The notes: generated by a model from the letters alone, not told the origin. A stretch of DNA of 64,000 bases from Rapana venosa (GCA_028751875.1 CM054134.1:39664815-39728814), one strand, 5' to 3'. Shown: positions 44,301 through 59,300, counted from the stretch's first letter. Translations and numbers: made by a program.

Positions 44301-47300
44301 ATGAGAAGAGATCGTCCTGAGGTGTCACTGGTCAGGCTGGTGACACAACTCTCCGCTCCTGTAGGAATGTCCTGTCACAACAAGACATCAAATCAAACTT
44401 TATATAGATCATGTACATCATGTTTTAGCCATTCATTACCAGTAGGAATGTCCTGTCGCAACAAGACATCAAATCAAACTTTATATAGATCATGTACATC
44501 ATGTTTTAGCCATTCATTACCAAACATAACCGAAAGAGTCACACACAAAAAATGCAAAACTTCAGCATTAAAATGTATATATTCCTTTTTTGTGTGTGTT
44601 TTCTTATAAGTTTTTGGCAACAGACAGTGCGCTGCTCAACACATGTATTTCTTTGGATGCTCTTTCTGTATAAAGTTATGTTGTACACGTGCGCATAATG
44701 TTTCATAGGGGATTGAAAACACTTGATCAGGGGGAAGATCCTGCACGAATGCTCTCTCATTCTCTCTTTTCCCTTTTCTTTCTTTCTTTTTTTTTTTTTT
44801 TAAAGACGAAGTCAGAAAATTATTTTTCTTTTAGGTGCTACATTATAGAAGAAAAAAAAACATCATCCCACCCCCCCAAAAACTTGTAGACACTGGCAGG
44901 TATGCAAGCAACATTTGTATATTTAATACAGGACAGACTGTCTAGGAATGCTGTTGTCAGACAAGGTACAGTCTATTACTACATGATGTTAGACATGTGT
45001 ACCACACATCCACATACATCCCTGCTGGACATGTACATTACACATTACCTACAAATATATCCATGCATGCATGCACACATGTAAAAATACTCATAGAGTC
45101 CAACAAAAAGAGAAACTGCATGTTCTAACATTATTCTTTTGTGACAATAGAATATGTCCAAATTGTGACTCTAGAACTGAACTCTTTAACAACTTAATCT
45201 AATACTCATAATTTATACATACATATATGCAGCACACATAGATAAACACACACACAAACACAGACCTGTTTCTTGGCTTCAGTATGCATGTCCCACAGTG
45301 TGATGTTGCGTACATCCCCTGAGCAGATGAGAGTGCCGTTTTCCTGTTCCCAGTGAGTCACCAACCCTGACCCTGCACAGTCAATAACATATCCTTCAGT
45401 ATCATTATGCACACTGGCTGCAGTTAAGGATTATTTTATCATGATTTTATCCTTCATTATCATTATGCACACAGGCTACAATTAAGGATTATTTTATCAT
45501 GATTTTATCCTTCAGTATCATTATGCACACAGGCTGCAATTAAGGATTATTTTATCATGATTTTATCCTTCAGTATCATTATGCACTCAGGCTGCAATTA
45601 AGGATTATTTTATCACGAGATGATTTTATCCTTCAGTATCATTATGCACACAGGCTGCAATTAGGATTATTTTATCATGAGATGATTTTATCCTTCATTA
45701 TCATTATCATTATGCCCACAGGCTGCAACTAAAGATGATTTTATCTTTTAAAAAGTCCTGACAAGTAATTTACATAATGGTGTGGTTTGGTCTTCTCACA
45801 TCAATTGGATTGGCTAAACTCTTGAGTATTCAAAACCTGAGAGAAAATGTTTTGATATATTTCAAAACACGTTAAACACCTCTTATATTCTGAATTTGAA
45901 TAAAGTTGAAAAAACCCAAACTACTTTTAGAAATAGGTCAGCTTTGCTCAATGTATTTTCTTAAGTCATGTAACTCACATCTAAAAACAAATCAAAACAC
46001 ACCAACTACAGAAAAACGGTAGCTAACTGATAAAACTGGGGAAAAAAAAAAATACTCAAATACTCATCTGCCTTTTCACATTATCTAAAATACTCCCCCC
46101 CCCCCCCCCTCCCTCAAAAGATAAGAACACATCTAGTTTGTTTCTATATATATTTCATATCATCAGCTTCACATTTACACATGAATTACTTCCAAGTATT
46201 TACATAAGTTGGGTTACCAATGCACTCATGTTATTGAATAAAAGAAAAAAGATTCTACATTCCATAAATTTACTGCTATTATTATTTTTTTTTATGGGGG
46301 GGGGGGATACAAGCACAGTTGTTGTTGTTTTTAAACCTTTCCAAACCTGAATCAACTCACCTTTTGTGACCGGTAACATGTCAGTGATAGCTACGAAAGA
46401 TGTCACCATTTCTGTTTCTAGATTTTCTTTCTCAAAGTTCCTCCATATACGAACTGCCCCGTCATCTGAAATGATATCAAAAGACTGTTAAGTAAAAACA
46501 ATTATACACTGTACTGTTAAAACAGTCTTTTATTCTGGCTACACAAGTGTGCAGACATATATGTACAACACACACACACACACTTCTCATTCCTTTAAGT
46601 GTCAATATGTGCAGGGTAAACTAAAATGAGTACAACATACCTGCAAAATTATGTGGAAGGTGTACTCAATATCAATGGAACACAACACATGTTCACAGCC
46701 CCTTTTCATTAATATACCCCCCACCCCCCTCCCAACACACACACCCCCTCTCCTCCAACTTCAAGCGTCATCTACTAGAACAGACACTGTCGGCCTACCT
46801 GTGCCACACATCAGGAGAGTGTCATCGTGGGGATTCATCAGCCCCAAGGAGGTGATCCTGGTGTGGCGGTGGTTACCATTGGACATGGAGCTGATGCGAG
46901 TGCCATTCTCCCAGTCCCATATACTGAAAATACAACGGTGTCAGTATTTCCCTACTCTCTCACCCAAGCATGCTGGAAACAGTTTAGCAGGTCGTAACGG
47001 TGATTATCATTCATTCTGTATGATGTTAACTTCTCTATCATTTAAAAACCCTGCTGCTGTTCTTGCGAGGGCTCGAGGATTCCCAGAACACACATGTGGT
47101 GTTTCCTTTCAGACTATTGCATTGGTGTGAACTCAACAAAGCCCACCCCCTCATCCTGTGTTAGCTCATGTTGAAGAAAAGTATGGTTCTTACAACCCTC
47201 AGGCCTCCCCACGTCTGAATGGGACCATGGTAGAGGAGATGACTCTAATTTCCCTATATGTCATTATAAGACACGATGGGATTTGATTGTTGTTTTTATC

Positions 47301-50300
47301 TTCTTCCTTACAAGTCATCAGCTCAGGAAGTTCACAATGTGTTTTACATGGAAAACAGTCTGCAGAGAAACAGGGAACTGATTTCTAAGTTCCAAGGTTT
47401 AGTTTTACTCTCAACTTCTCAAAGCATAATCTGATAGATGACCATACACTAGAGACTTGCTAAAATATCCAAGTGGGAAAAAAGGTGAACCAACCAATCC
47501 TGATACCAAATGTGTAAAATATGATAGTGCTTCTGTGAATGATATTCACATAATCCACAGAGGAAAGAGTAAAATCTCTCCTGCTTAAAATTTGAAAAAC
47601 AATCAATAACTAGAAAAACCCAACATGACTTTCCTGTTCAACTGTGACAACAGATTCATGGACAACAGATGCATTATCATGCCATCAATCTGGAAGAATT
47701 TGTTAGGTCAAAAAGAAAGCCTAAGTTCTGCTGTAACTGTGAACACTGGTCAACAGAGCTAGCACACAAGTCACAACACACACTACTTTGACATTGTTCA
47801 CAATTTGACATCTGACAGACAAAATAATTGTTGGTAATACACATGAATGTAAGTCTGTTCATGAAGGCAGTTCACAATATACAGACAACATAATTGTGGA
47901 TAATACACACGAATGCCTGCAACAATTGTTCACGAAGGCACAGAGCAGACAGACACTGTAAGAAAGACTTTCACCTGACGTTCTCCTTGTCAGCGGCAGC
48001 CAGGTAGTTGTCATAGGGGTGGAAGAGAATGTGCGTGGGAACAGCTGAGTTGCGGTTCACAAAAATCTGATCATCCAGTTGATTGAAGCCTGTATAAAAA
48101 CAAAGATACAACAACAAACTTGATAACACTAATCTTGTGAGAAAAAAAAGGCTAGTTAAATCCTTATAGAAAACAGACTTTCTAAACTAATTGAAGATTG
48201 AAAATAAAGAGTTTTGATCTGGAAAACAACGGAAAAGTCAAAGGTTTTTTTCCACAAGTGATATGGTGGAGGCAACTTTATAAAAATATCCAGTACATCC
48301 CAAACTACATCATAAAGCCATCATTAGACATCCTTGCTATGTTAGGCCCAAAGTACTCCACCCCCCCCTCCCCTTCACACACACACACACACTAAACTTA
48401 ATGTTTGCTACCAACCTGCTCTGTGCTGGTCATATCTGGCACGTGCCCGCACACGCGAGTTCCTGAGGTACCTGTACTGTCGCTGGTGGTAGGTCTCGCT
48501 CACTGGATCTTTGGCCTCGTCCAGCTGCATGACTGGGTGCAGGAACTGCCGACAGCTCCACTCAAACAGCTGGGTTGCGGCAGGCAGCTGACGAGGTGGC
48601 AAGTCATCCTCATCTGCTTCGTCACCCTAAGCACATTATGTTGAGAATGTTTAAACAAAACTTCATCATGCATGTACATGTATATATCTATCTGAAGCAC
48701 CATCATGAAAACAGTATAATGGCTAGCGCTACAAACAGCTCTCTTTACACAAAAAGAAGCACTGCAAATGTCTGCTTTGTTCATGAAGAATAATGAAGAG
48801 TAATATTTTAGAGGAGCAGAGCAAGTGAAAAAGAAAGGTTAAAACAAACATTTTGAGAATTAATCGCTATTTGGGACTTTTGTTACAGTAGCGGCTTGAA
48901 CTGTTAAGTTAACATGCATCGCGATCGTCGTCAAACAAAATGGCGACAGTCGGAATGTTTCATGTTTTCATGCATCATTCATAAAAAAACCCTGAAAAGC
49001 CAACAGTAGGTTGAAAACACTTCTGTAATTGTTTCTGAATGTTTTAATTTTTATTTTATCAAAATCCATGCATGCATTCCGAAGTTATTGCAACACTAAT
49101 TGTGACACACACAAACCGATCAATGACCTTGTTTGTTTATGCATTATAACTCTTTAAAAACAAAACAAAAATAATAACACACAATAGCAAATAGCAGTTT
49201 CTTTCTTCATTTCTGCATTTTGCTGTTTTTATTTCATTGAAATCCATTAAACCATTGAGGAGTTATTGCATGTTAAGTGGGTGTGTGTGTGTAGACTGAT
49301 ACAGGTAAGACAGAAACCAGAAGTTCATCACACTGTGCATTATCATTAATATTCCATTTTACAGTTAAAGAGGCACACAATGACCATAATAGACAATAAA
49401 GATGTGCAAAGGTGCACTGAGTAACTATAATATATAATACAAATCAGAGGCATAAGATTCAGAGAGCGAGAGCGAGAGAGAGAGAGAGAGAGAGAGAGGA
49501 GAGGTAGAAATGGGGAAGGTTTTAGTACAGAATGTGCAGGTGTTCATACTGATAAAGTTCCCAGTATCAGTAATCTAAACAGTGTCTTACCTAGCTCTAA
49601 TTGTATAACAAGATATCAGAGCAATAAAGTACAAAGACATATAATGAACCAGAGGCCATGGCTCAGTGGTTAGCATGTTAAGATTCATGGATGGAAGGTC
49701 ATAGGTTTGAATCCTGTAGGTCACAGTTTAAACAATTAAATTTTTTTTACAGACTTCTACTAACAGATAGCTTGCTATAGGTTTGAATGGGAAGGTTGGG
49801 ATTACACAGAGCATCACTGGCTTTACCAAAGCAATTTTGAGAGTACTGTCCAAATTACTTGACTAGTATTGCAGATGTCTGTATCTCTGGGGTCTGGCTG
49901 ATTGAAGCACAATGATAGGAAGGGAAGAGTATGGATTCTGTCAAGTAAACTCAAAGCTGGTGTACTTCCATAGTGCTATCATCATATCATCTTCATCCCC
50001 CTTGACCATCATGCAATAAGAGAAGATTTGTCACTTGACTTGGGGGGCCTCTGCTGCTCTGGTCTCAAAGTGACCACGTAACCACAGACCATCAAGCATT
50101 AAAAAACAAAACGTCTCTACTTCAATGGCCCCTGTTGCTCTGGTTTCACGGTGACCTTCCCCTGCCAGTGGCCAGTTCATGTCAATGTCTTCAGAGTATG
50201 GGGGATTCATGGAAGACAGCTGCTTGTGGGATGTTGCAAGGGCCATCACTCAAGTCACACTCAGTCTGGCTATGCGGCTAAGGCAAAGTGTGGTCAGTAA

Positions 50301-53300
50301 GGGGCAGGGCTTAGCCAGTGTTGCCTTGTGTTTGCTGGATCAGAACATACACCACAAGCCATCACCTAAGTGACACAGCAGCAGGGCAAGATCTTTGTGG
50401 CTGATGGCCTTGTGGCAGATTCCTGGGAATTTGGAGGATACAAGATTAAGTTTCAATATGGCTGGGGTGATTGAATCAGAATAAGCAACACAATGGAAAT
50501 AGCAGAACGGGTATGTCACAAAAATAGGCCAGTACATAAAATGGGGGGAAAATCAAAAGAAAAGACAGCTCTGTAGCAGCTAACATTTTTTCAGGTTTCT
50601 CAACATAATTAACACTGAAGCTTCTCAAAGCAGCACATTGACAATAAGAATTCAAATCTCATTTACATTTTTGTTAGGAAATTTTTTTTAAAATGTAGTT
50701 GCAAAATATAATATATTCCAACAAGCTTAACTGTCACCCATGTTGTAAAAAATACTCGGGGAAAAATATCAGATGATAAATAAATGAAAGGGTTAGTATA
50801 TGCATCTTTAACTCTCAGCATCAAACAAATGATGGACACTTACTAAAAGCCTCAAGAAAAAATAAGATCACAATTGAAAAAACAGGTTAAAAAAAAAGAT
50901 TACCAGATGTGAAAAACAGTGTTGGTGGAATCTGTTACTAAAATCCTGATCACAAGAAACTGAGTGCAGTGAATTGTAACAGAAGGCTCTCATGCATCGT
51001 AACTCAACATAAATGAAATGATCTGTCATTCTTAGATGGTGCTGGGGTGGTAAACTGACATGCTGGTTAAGCTGTAACTGCTGTAAATAAATCACTGACT
51101 GGCTTTTGGATCTCCCTGTCTGAAACTGCCGCCAATTTCTATAAAGTTAAACAGCATAAATTGTAATGTGGGTCACTGCTTTTCTTTAAGAAAACAAAAC
51201 AAACCACAGCATGCATCAAACAAAATAAAGACCCCCCCCCAAAAAAAAACCCAACAACAACAACACACAAAAAAACAAAGAAAAAAATTACTAAATGTCA
51301 ACGAAGAATAGTCCACAGTTTTTGACTGGTTCAGGATGTGAAAAAGGGAAAAGATCTTGGTAAGATAGAATGCACAACTTCATGTCTGCACTCCCATCTA
51401 AGGGGGAGAAGGGGGGGGAGGGGGGGCTATGCATACTCCCTTACTTCTCCCTCTCTTGTGCTCTTTTAAGTATTTAAACACATATTCACATCAGTTTTTA
51501 TGTTCTAAACTGTAACCATTACAGCCATGTCAGGGCACATCACTTTAGCATAACAACCTTCACTGAGCTTAATGCCCTGGGGTCACTTAGAATATGCATT
51601 CTGACTCACTCACTCATCCCACCTGAAAATTGCTGTGAGGAGAAAAGAAACCCTCTGAAATCAGAGTATGGCTGCCTATATGGTGAGGTCCTTGAAGACA
51701 GTCATACATGCAAACTTCTCTCATTCAGTGCGTACTTTCAATCTCACAGTGATTCCCAGGTGGGGCACGTTCTTGTTAACCCCAGGGTGTTAAGCTAGGA
51801 AACATACTACAAAAAACAACAACAACAAAACAAAAAAAACCCACCACAAAATGTTATGATGGACTCAAGAGTATTTTGTTTGTTTGTTGTTTTTTTGTAA
51901 TTAGACTTTTGGAATTACTATTGCTGAACTATAGCTAACTTTGAAAACCTACAACAAAGTTGAAAAGCCAAGCATTTGATTATCTAAACAATGATTCTAA
52001 AAGATATCTGTTTTTTACTGCATTTTCAGCTTGTAATTAACAACAGCAACAACAAAATCACCCCCTATTTAAAGTGAGCATAATTATATTGAGAATTTCA
52101 AACCCCCCCCCCAAAAATCACTGCTTGGAACATATACCAGAACAAGCCATACAAACGTTAAAACAGCACACCGACACACAATAACCCCCTGGTACACTTT
52201 TACTTCATGATGTCCATACCTGGGCAGGGCCCCTGTCGAAGAGCTTGCGGCTGCGAGGGAAGTACATGGTGTGCTGTGCCCCTGACGTTGGCGTGCTGGG
52301 GACGGTTGCATTGCGAGCTGGCGACTGGGCTTCAGCGTTGACTCCTGTTTGACTTGCCGTCATCTGGTTCCTCGGAGGAGGGGTCCTGTATAGAGAGGAA
52401 ACATACAAAATCTGACACACAGAAGAGGTCTATAAGCCTGTTTATTGTTAGCTTCACTTTAATTTTGTCAAAATTAAGTCCTCACCCTCCCCATCCCTTA
52501 CAAACAAAGAAGAAAGAAAAAAGAGACTAAATAAAATCTTCTTTTTTTTGTTAAAAAGGGCTTGTTCACAATCAGAATTAATTTCATATTTAGAAATAAG
52601 CAGTTTATGTAAACCCAAAGGTTTAACGAATGACTGACGCTTCATCCAGAACTATTAAAATTGTAGTCAGAAAGGCTACTTTATCCCCCCTAAAAATAAA
52701 AATTCATGTTAACTGCATTGTTCTAGCATGTATTCTGTTGAAATTAATTACTGCACTTTCGATGATAAGCATTTATTTTCATGTTGGTACCAAACAGGTT
52801 TTTTTCACATATGACGATCATTTGTGTATACTACTCCTCCGCACAGAGTACCTATCTCCATACTTGTACATCGCTCACTCCACCAGACAATGCTGCAGGC
52901 AATAAGCACATTTATAAACTGACCCCAGCGGCATGTTGGCAGGACGACCAGGACTGCCCGTCAAACACGCAGGGCTTGACACGTGCATTATGTTGGCGTT
53001 GTTGGCTGCAGGGAGTTGGCGATGGTGATGGATCTGACCACACACAAACAACATTTGGTTTTGTTACTAGAAAAATAAATCCTGAAATTTCTGTTCAGTG
53101 ATGCTGTCCAGTGATAAGGGAACGATAATAGTCTTATGCTGCAAATTATTCATTGCCTACCCCTGCCCCCCTTACTTGTGTCATCTGATTTGCTTTGATT
53201 TATTTTTACATGATATAGTGCTGCATAAATTCCTCTTATTATTACCATCATTATTATCTGACATATTCTTTATCGTCAAACGCTCAGACAGCAACTATTA

Positions 53301-56300
53301 TAGTCTGTCATATGAGCGAAAATGCGTTGCGCTGCCATTAAGCACCTGATAAGTCAGGCCCAATGCATCGGACTTTGGCGTGGAAGAGAATTGTTCTCTG
53401 TTAAATCTTTCTGGAAAAAAGGAAGGAGAAAGGACCAAGAAGGCAGAAATGGACAAGGAAGTGGCAGGAAGAAAAGGAACAAGACACAAACAAAGAGTGG
53501 GACAGAAAAGAGGGAATTCCTAGCACAGAATTTACAGAAGGTGGGGATGCTATCTATACTGTCAGGCCCCTGGTATCCCCATGGGGGATCTGTCATATCA
53601 AACAAAGGGCTTTCACAATCTCTGGAAGGTATCTAATTATGTTCTCATTTACTCCCATTTTTATATGTTTACTGCACTGCAAATTTTGCAACAAAACCTG
53701 AATACAAATTTTAAAAATCTCATTCACATGGTATTAAACAAAACAGTATATAACATTTGTTAATCCACACTAATTAGTTTTAAAGCCAGAATTTGCTTGT
53801 TTCAATTACCAGCTCTGTTTGGCAAAATTTTGCGAACGGTGTAAGGTTTAAAAGCAAGACCCGAATAGTTTTTATACAAAAAACACCAAAACAAAACAAA
53901 AACAAAATTACCTAAAGCTAACTCACTAGCTTAACTTCCTTTTAAATTTGTAGAAAAGACTCTGACCTGTATAGTTTGGATCTTACTTACAAAAAGGTTC
54001 TTTCAGTTGATGTTTGGATCTATCTATCTATCTATCTGTCCCGTAGTCTGACGACCGTGGGGGCACCCTCAAAGACTCAACAACCAGTTCCCTCCATTCC
54101 TCTCTCTGTTCTGCCTTTCTCAGGGTTTTGTTGAGTTCTAGGCCTGTCCATTCGCTGATGTTATCCTCCCAGCTCTTCCTTGGTCTGCCTCTTCTTCTTC
54201 CTCCTTGGACAGTGCCTTGTAAAACTGTCTTTGCAAGTCCTTTGGATCTTGTGACATGCCCATACCATTTAAGTTTACACTTTTTCACGATCGTTAGAAG
54301 GTTCTCATAGGGTCCAATGGTTTGCTGGATTCTGTTATGCACGCTTTCATTGCTTATGTGGTCTTTGTAGGAGATGCCAAGGAGTCTCCGAAAGCATCTC
54401 ATCTCCACCGCCTGTACTCTTCTCTCCAAATCTGCAGTCAGGGTCCATGATTCACAGGCATACAGAAATATGGATATGACAAGGGAGCGCATTAGTCTGA
54501 TCTTGGTGATAAGTGAGATATTTTTATCTCTCCAGATGGTGTTTAGTTTTGACAAAGCTGTTATTGTCTGTGCAGTCCTGCATACTACTTCTGGCTTGGA
54601 TCCCTAGTCTGATACAATGGCTCCCAGGTACTTGAAGCTTTGAACTGTTTCCAGCTTCTGGTCATTAACCCTGATATCAGTGCTAATGCCGTTGGTGTTA
54701 TTAGTCATCAGTTTGGTCTTCTCTGCACTGATTTCCATGCCGTATGTTTTGGAGGCCTTATTCAAGTGTTCTGTTAAGCTGGCAAGCTCTTTTTCTGATC
54801 CTGCTATTCCATCAATGTCATCTGCGAAGCAGAGGTTTGTGATCGTTCTGCCACCAATGCTGACTGATCCTTCATGATGTTCCAGTGCATCAGCCATGAT
54901 TCTCTCAAGGAAGATGTTGAAAAGAGTGGGTGAGAGTAGACAGCCCTGCCTTACTCCAACTGTTGTTCGAAACCATTCTCCAATGTTGTTGTTGTAGTAC
55001 ACTGCACTGGTGGCCTCACTGTACAGCTGTTTGATGACTCTGATCAGGTTTGCATTGATGCTGTACAAATTCATGGTTGCCCACAAAGCTGCATGCCACA
55101 CCCTGTCAAATGCCTTCTTAACCCTAGTGGCGCGGTTCCCGGAATATTCCGGGAAAGGCGGGTCTAGGCTGTGTGGCGGATCCCGGAATATTCCGGGATG
55201 ACGTGGGTGGTCATAGTTGAAAGCTTACTTTCGCTTTCAAAGGTCAGCCAATGAATGTTAAGGCCGTTGTAGGCCCGCAGAAAGGGGTGAAGGTCGTTTG
55301 ACACACACAAGCAACGAAGAATCTGATTGGTTAAGAGTGTATTTTAATTTTTTTTTCGGACCAGCCGAGATCGTCTTCAACAAAAATGGCGGCCAGCGTT
55401 TGCACTAGAATTTCTTCAAGCGTTTTTCGAGCTTTTTTACAAAATTGACAGCGAGGAGGAGTTTTAGAGGCTGGATTTGGTTGAAATAAACAATGAGAGA
55501 GACGATGAGGTAAGGATTGTGGAATATTTTTGAAAAACTTGGTAAAAATCGATCGCGATCGGACTGAATCGAGCGGTGCTAGTTTTGCTGGATGGACTTT
55601 TTCGCTACTCGGCGATTTCGACGTCACAGATTGTTTTACTTTATTTTGACGCAACGAGGCTTCGAAATAACTGTTGTTGAGTCAAATCGCTATGCTGCTG
55701 AGTACTTTGCATCACATGAAATCAAGCGATCTTTGTATTTTTGTCATAGAAAGCCACCACTTCGCACATTCCGCCATGATGGTCGCGATGGCGTCGATCC
55801 TGTCGAACTTTTCCGAGTATTTGGTGACCGATAAAGCGATACAAACTCCTTATTTTTTGAAAACTAATGTCAAGAAATAGTGTTTACCTAATCTTGACAT
55901 TTATGCACCGCAAGAACTTTGCTTATCGTGTTAAAATCGATCCGGGGCCCTGACAGTGGAACAGTGATCAGTAGTGCGAACATGATTTTTTTTTGTTGAT
56001 TTTTTTTTACATAATCATAAACACTACACACTATTATAAAATTATACTCATTTACAAGCATATTATCTCTTCTTTCCAGTGATCTATAGCTTAACACATT
56101 TAATTCAGTTTTATATATCAATATCAAGGGTTGTTTGAGCCCACCATGCTCCAAAACAATGCTAGCCAATGTTAATTCAGCCAATAGAAGTGAGGCTTGT
56201 TGCTGTTTATTTAGCGCTACTAGGGTTAAAATCGATAAATACGTGGTAAAGGTCTTGTTGATGTTGAAGGTACCGCTCACATAGTATTCTGAGGTTTAAT

Positions 56301-59300
56301 ATCTGTTCTGTTGTGCTGCGCCCTGCTCTGAAACCTGCTTGTTCCTCAGCAATGATGGTCTCTGCTTGTGGCTTCAGTCTATTCAATATTATCTGCAGCA
56401 TGACCTTGCTTGGGTGGCATATGAGGCTGATTGTGTGGTAATTATGGCATTGTTGTAGATTTCCTTTCTTGGGGAGGGTGATGATAAGTGACTGTGTCCA
56501 TGGTGATGGCCATTTTCCTGTCTGCCAGATCTTGTTGCAGATTCTTAGTAGGGCGCTGATCATGGCTTCCCCTCCAGCTTGAACCAACTCAGCTGGAATG
56601 TTGTCAGCCCCTGCTGACTTCCCCTTTTTCAGCGATCTGACTGCTGTTTCCACTTCTTCTCGGAGGATAGGGTGACTGTCTGTGTCTTTGCTTGCAGGTA
56701 CATTAAGGACTTCTGGATCTCAGAGGGACACACCACTGGTTCTCACCTTTTCTTTGATGAAGTTCACCACCTCTTTGGCCAGTTTGAGGATCTCAGGGTG
56801 TGGATCAGAAGCCAGCAACATCAGGGCACGCCAAATGGCGTAGTAGATGTTGTTGAAAGGCAGGGAGATGCTGGACGATCCTGCCAGGGAGGTGCCTGAC
56901 GAACATCGTCGCAACCCAAACTGATGATTCAAACTGGCATTGGGGTCATTGGGGTCCAGGCTGGTCGTGGAGACAGATGTGTGGAATCCTGGGAACTGTC
57001 CTGAGCTAGATGCTGAAGACACATAATAGATATACACAGTTTAAGAAAGAAAATATTTGATTTTATTAACTGAAACTGAAAGAAAACTGCCAAGTTCTGA
57101 ATATGGAAATTTTGTTGCAAACATTTAACAATTTAACACACAGTCAACATAAAAAAATAATTTCCACCCTGTCTAAGGTCAATCTCACTAACTGTCATTG
57201 TTAGATTAAAAAAATAAATTATATCATATTTCCAGCCCCACCAGCCACAAAGACCACACCTGGGCTGTCACCTCCTTCAGTACCCAAGTTCAAACTGAAC
57301 AGACATGGTTTGTATTAATTACTTCAAATTCCAATCACTGTCAACCTGAAAGAAAACAACAACACACATTGAATGACACAAAAATGGAACTGTTCTATTC
57401 CTTAAGGCAAATAAAACAGGCCATGTTGAGTGCACCAGCTATTCCTCTAAGTTGTGTAAATGTATAACTGATCTGACATACAGTGCCTTTATCTCTTTCA
57501 CCATTAGGTAAGGTTACACTTCTTGTTAATTACACATATGATAATTATGTGATGAACCATAACAAATATAATATATAATTTCATAAACATGCTCTCTCTC
57601 TCTCTCTCTTTTTCTGCAGTCACCATCATTTGAAGAGCAATACCTACACATCTAAGATATGACACAGCAAATTGATGCAAACCTCCCTTTCACAATATAA
57701 AAACCCAGAGACCACAATTAGACTTTAGGATTTCTTTACATAGATAAAAAAGATAAAAACTCTGCTAAACACAGAAAAATTGGGGGAACTGATAAAAAAT
57801 ACATACACACATGTATACCAAAAAGTTGAATACAATCAATGGGAACAAATCTCCCCACAAATATAAAATGCCATGAGCTTTTCTATGCATTGTATAGTAA
57901 TTCAGGAAAAATATCAGAACAAAAAAATCTTCTTATAAGTATGTTACCACTCTAGCCTTATGATATTGGGAATGTCTTTGTTTCCATTAGTACAAGAGAA
58001 AAATGGGACATGAATGTGATCAACTGAAAATGTCAGAAAGGTTCAAATCTCTCAAACACAAGGTCATTCCAAAGCAAAATTTTGCAAACTAAAAAATAGC
58101 AACCCTCACCCCAAAATCACAGTTGAACTCAAAGAGGGACCCAAAAAAAGAAAAATCATTGAGGAGGCATGCATCACTCACAGAGGGAGCATGCTCTTAG
58201 TATGGAACTGATATTGCAATCCATCCTTCAGCTTTCAATTTAAACATTATTCATGGCAAGCAAACTCACTTCAAAATATAAAGAATATGTTGCACAAGAC
58301 AAACATTTACAGACTGTGCCATGCATGGGAGACTTGCATAGGTTATACTGAATGAGTGAGCAAGACTTGTTTGCAGAACTTCATGATGAATTTTTCCATG
58401 TAGAATTTGGACAGTTTTCCTCAGATAAAGTATATTGCCAAAATATAGAAGTGGGTTTTTCTTTTCAATGTCCATGGTGAGTGACAATTCACCAATGATG
58501 AAAGATTTTTCCTTCTACAGAATATTTTTGTTAATGTTGTTGTGGCTTTTTTGGTTTTAATGCATGGTTCCAACAGAGAATTGCTTTAAATTTGCCCAAA
58601 TGAAACACAAGTATCTCTGGGCAGAAATTCAACCAAATGAATGGGGACTGGGGAAGGATTGGAGAAGGATGACTGTATGGTTAGGAGTCACATAGTCACC
58701 AATTTTCTGTGAAAGACAAACATGCATTTCCTTTCCAAAGGAAGGGATAGGGTGTGGGTGGGTGCCATGAAATGTGCACCATCTCAGTATTTTCGCACTT
58801 AATTATAAAATACATGAAACACCTTTTTCTCTTTTAAAAAAAATCCAGTTTCCTTCTCATCTCTTTGGTTTCAACATTCTAGTTTTACCAAGGTACCATC
58901 ACTGCAAGCCAAATATTCCACACAGTCTACTCTGTAAAGAATTTACAAACTGCATCACCCTGTGCTGAAAGAAAGTTCTATATTCTGCCCACTTTGACTG
59001 CACCAGCAACCGTTTCAAATTTCTGAGGACTTTTGGCAAACCTTGAACAAAGGAATTCTACGCCTCAGTGGAAATTTCTAAGCCTAAGAAAGTATTCTCC
59101 AACTAAAAGCCCAGCCAATCAATCTTGCCTTTCTAAGTTGAAACTGGAAGGAAGCCTGGAAACAAAATTAATATACAAACATATTCACTCCAACCAATAA
59201 ACCTTAGATAAAACCCTAGCATTATTTACAATTTTAAAAAACCACCCCAACTTGAGATGGAAAAAAACAAGTCATGAACATAAACAGTGACACAGGTGAT

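Larger units (their letters stand above)
48627..52219 (-). other. RPTOR: RPTOR intron with SINE S1, repeat R5 and simple repeats
   Basis: Apart from the S1 SINE (49646-50025), the GA microsatellite (49464-49502) and R5 (51655-51790) no element is identified. A stretch around 50030-50370 has repeated GCCxCTGxTGCTCTGGT phrases and may be an old repeat of unknown type. Confidence 0.5.
54018..56725 (-). mobile_element. 5'-truncated non-LTR retrotransposon (RTE-like), interrupted by a T1 element
   Basis: The minus strand encodes reverse transcriptase from just before RT domain 1 to the C-terminus, ending in a (TAGA)n tail (plus 54021-54040); microsatellite tails are typical of RTE-type LINEs. No endonuclease domain remains. 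The 1104-bp T1 element splits it at TTAA. The 5' break lies only about 20-30 bp beyond the donor of RPTOR exon 2, in the same orientation as RPTOR. The clade is inferred from motif style. Confidence 0.85.

Noticed and set aside
45391..45757. CRISPR-like array
   Set aside because: Units are contiguous near-identical tandem copies with no unique spacers, and the genome is eukaryotic.
53298..53636. Three overlapping open frames of 63-104 codons
   Set aside because: They lie in dispersed repeat R3 and are broken differently in the other copies.
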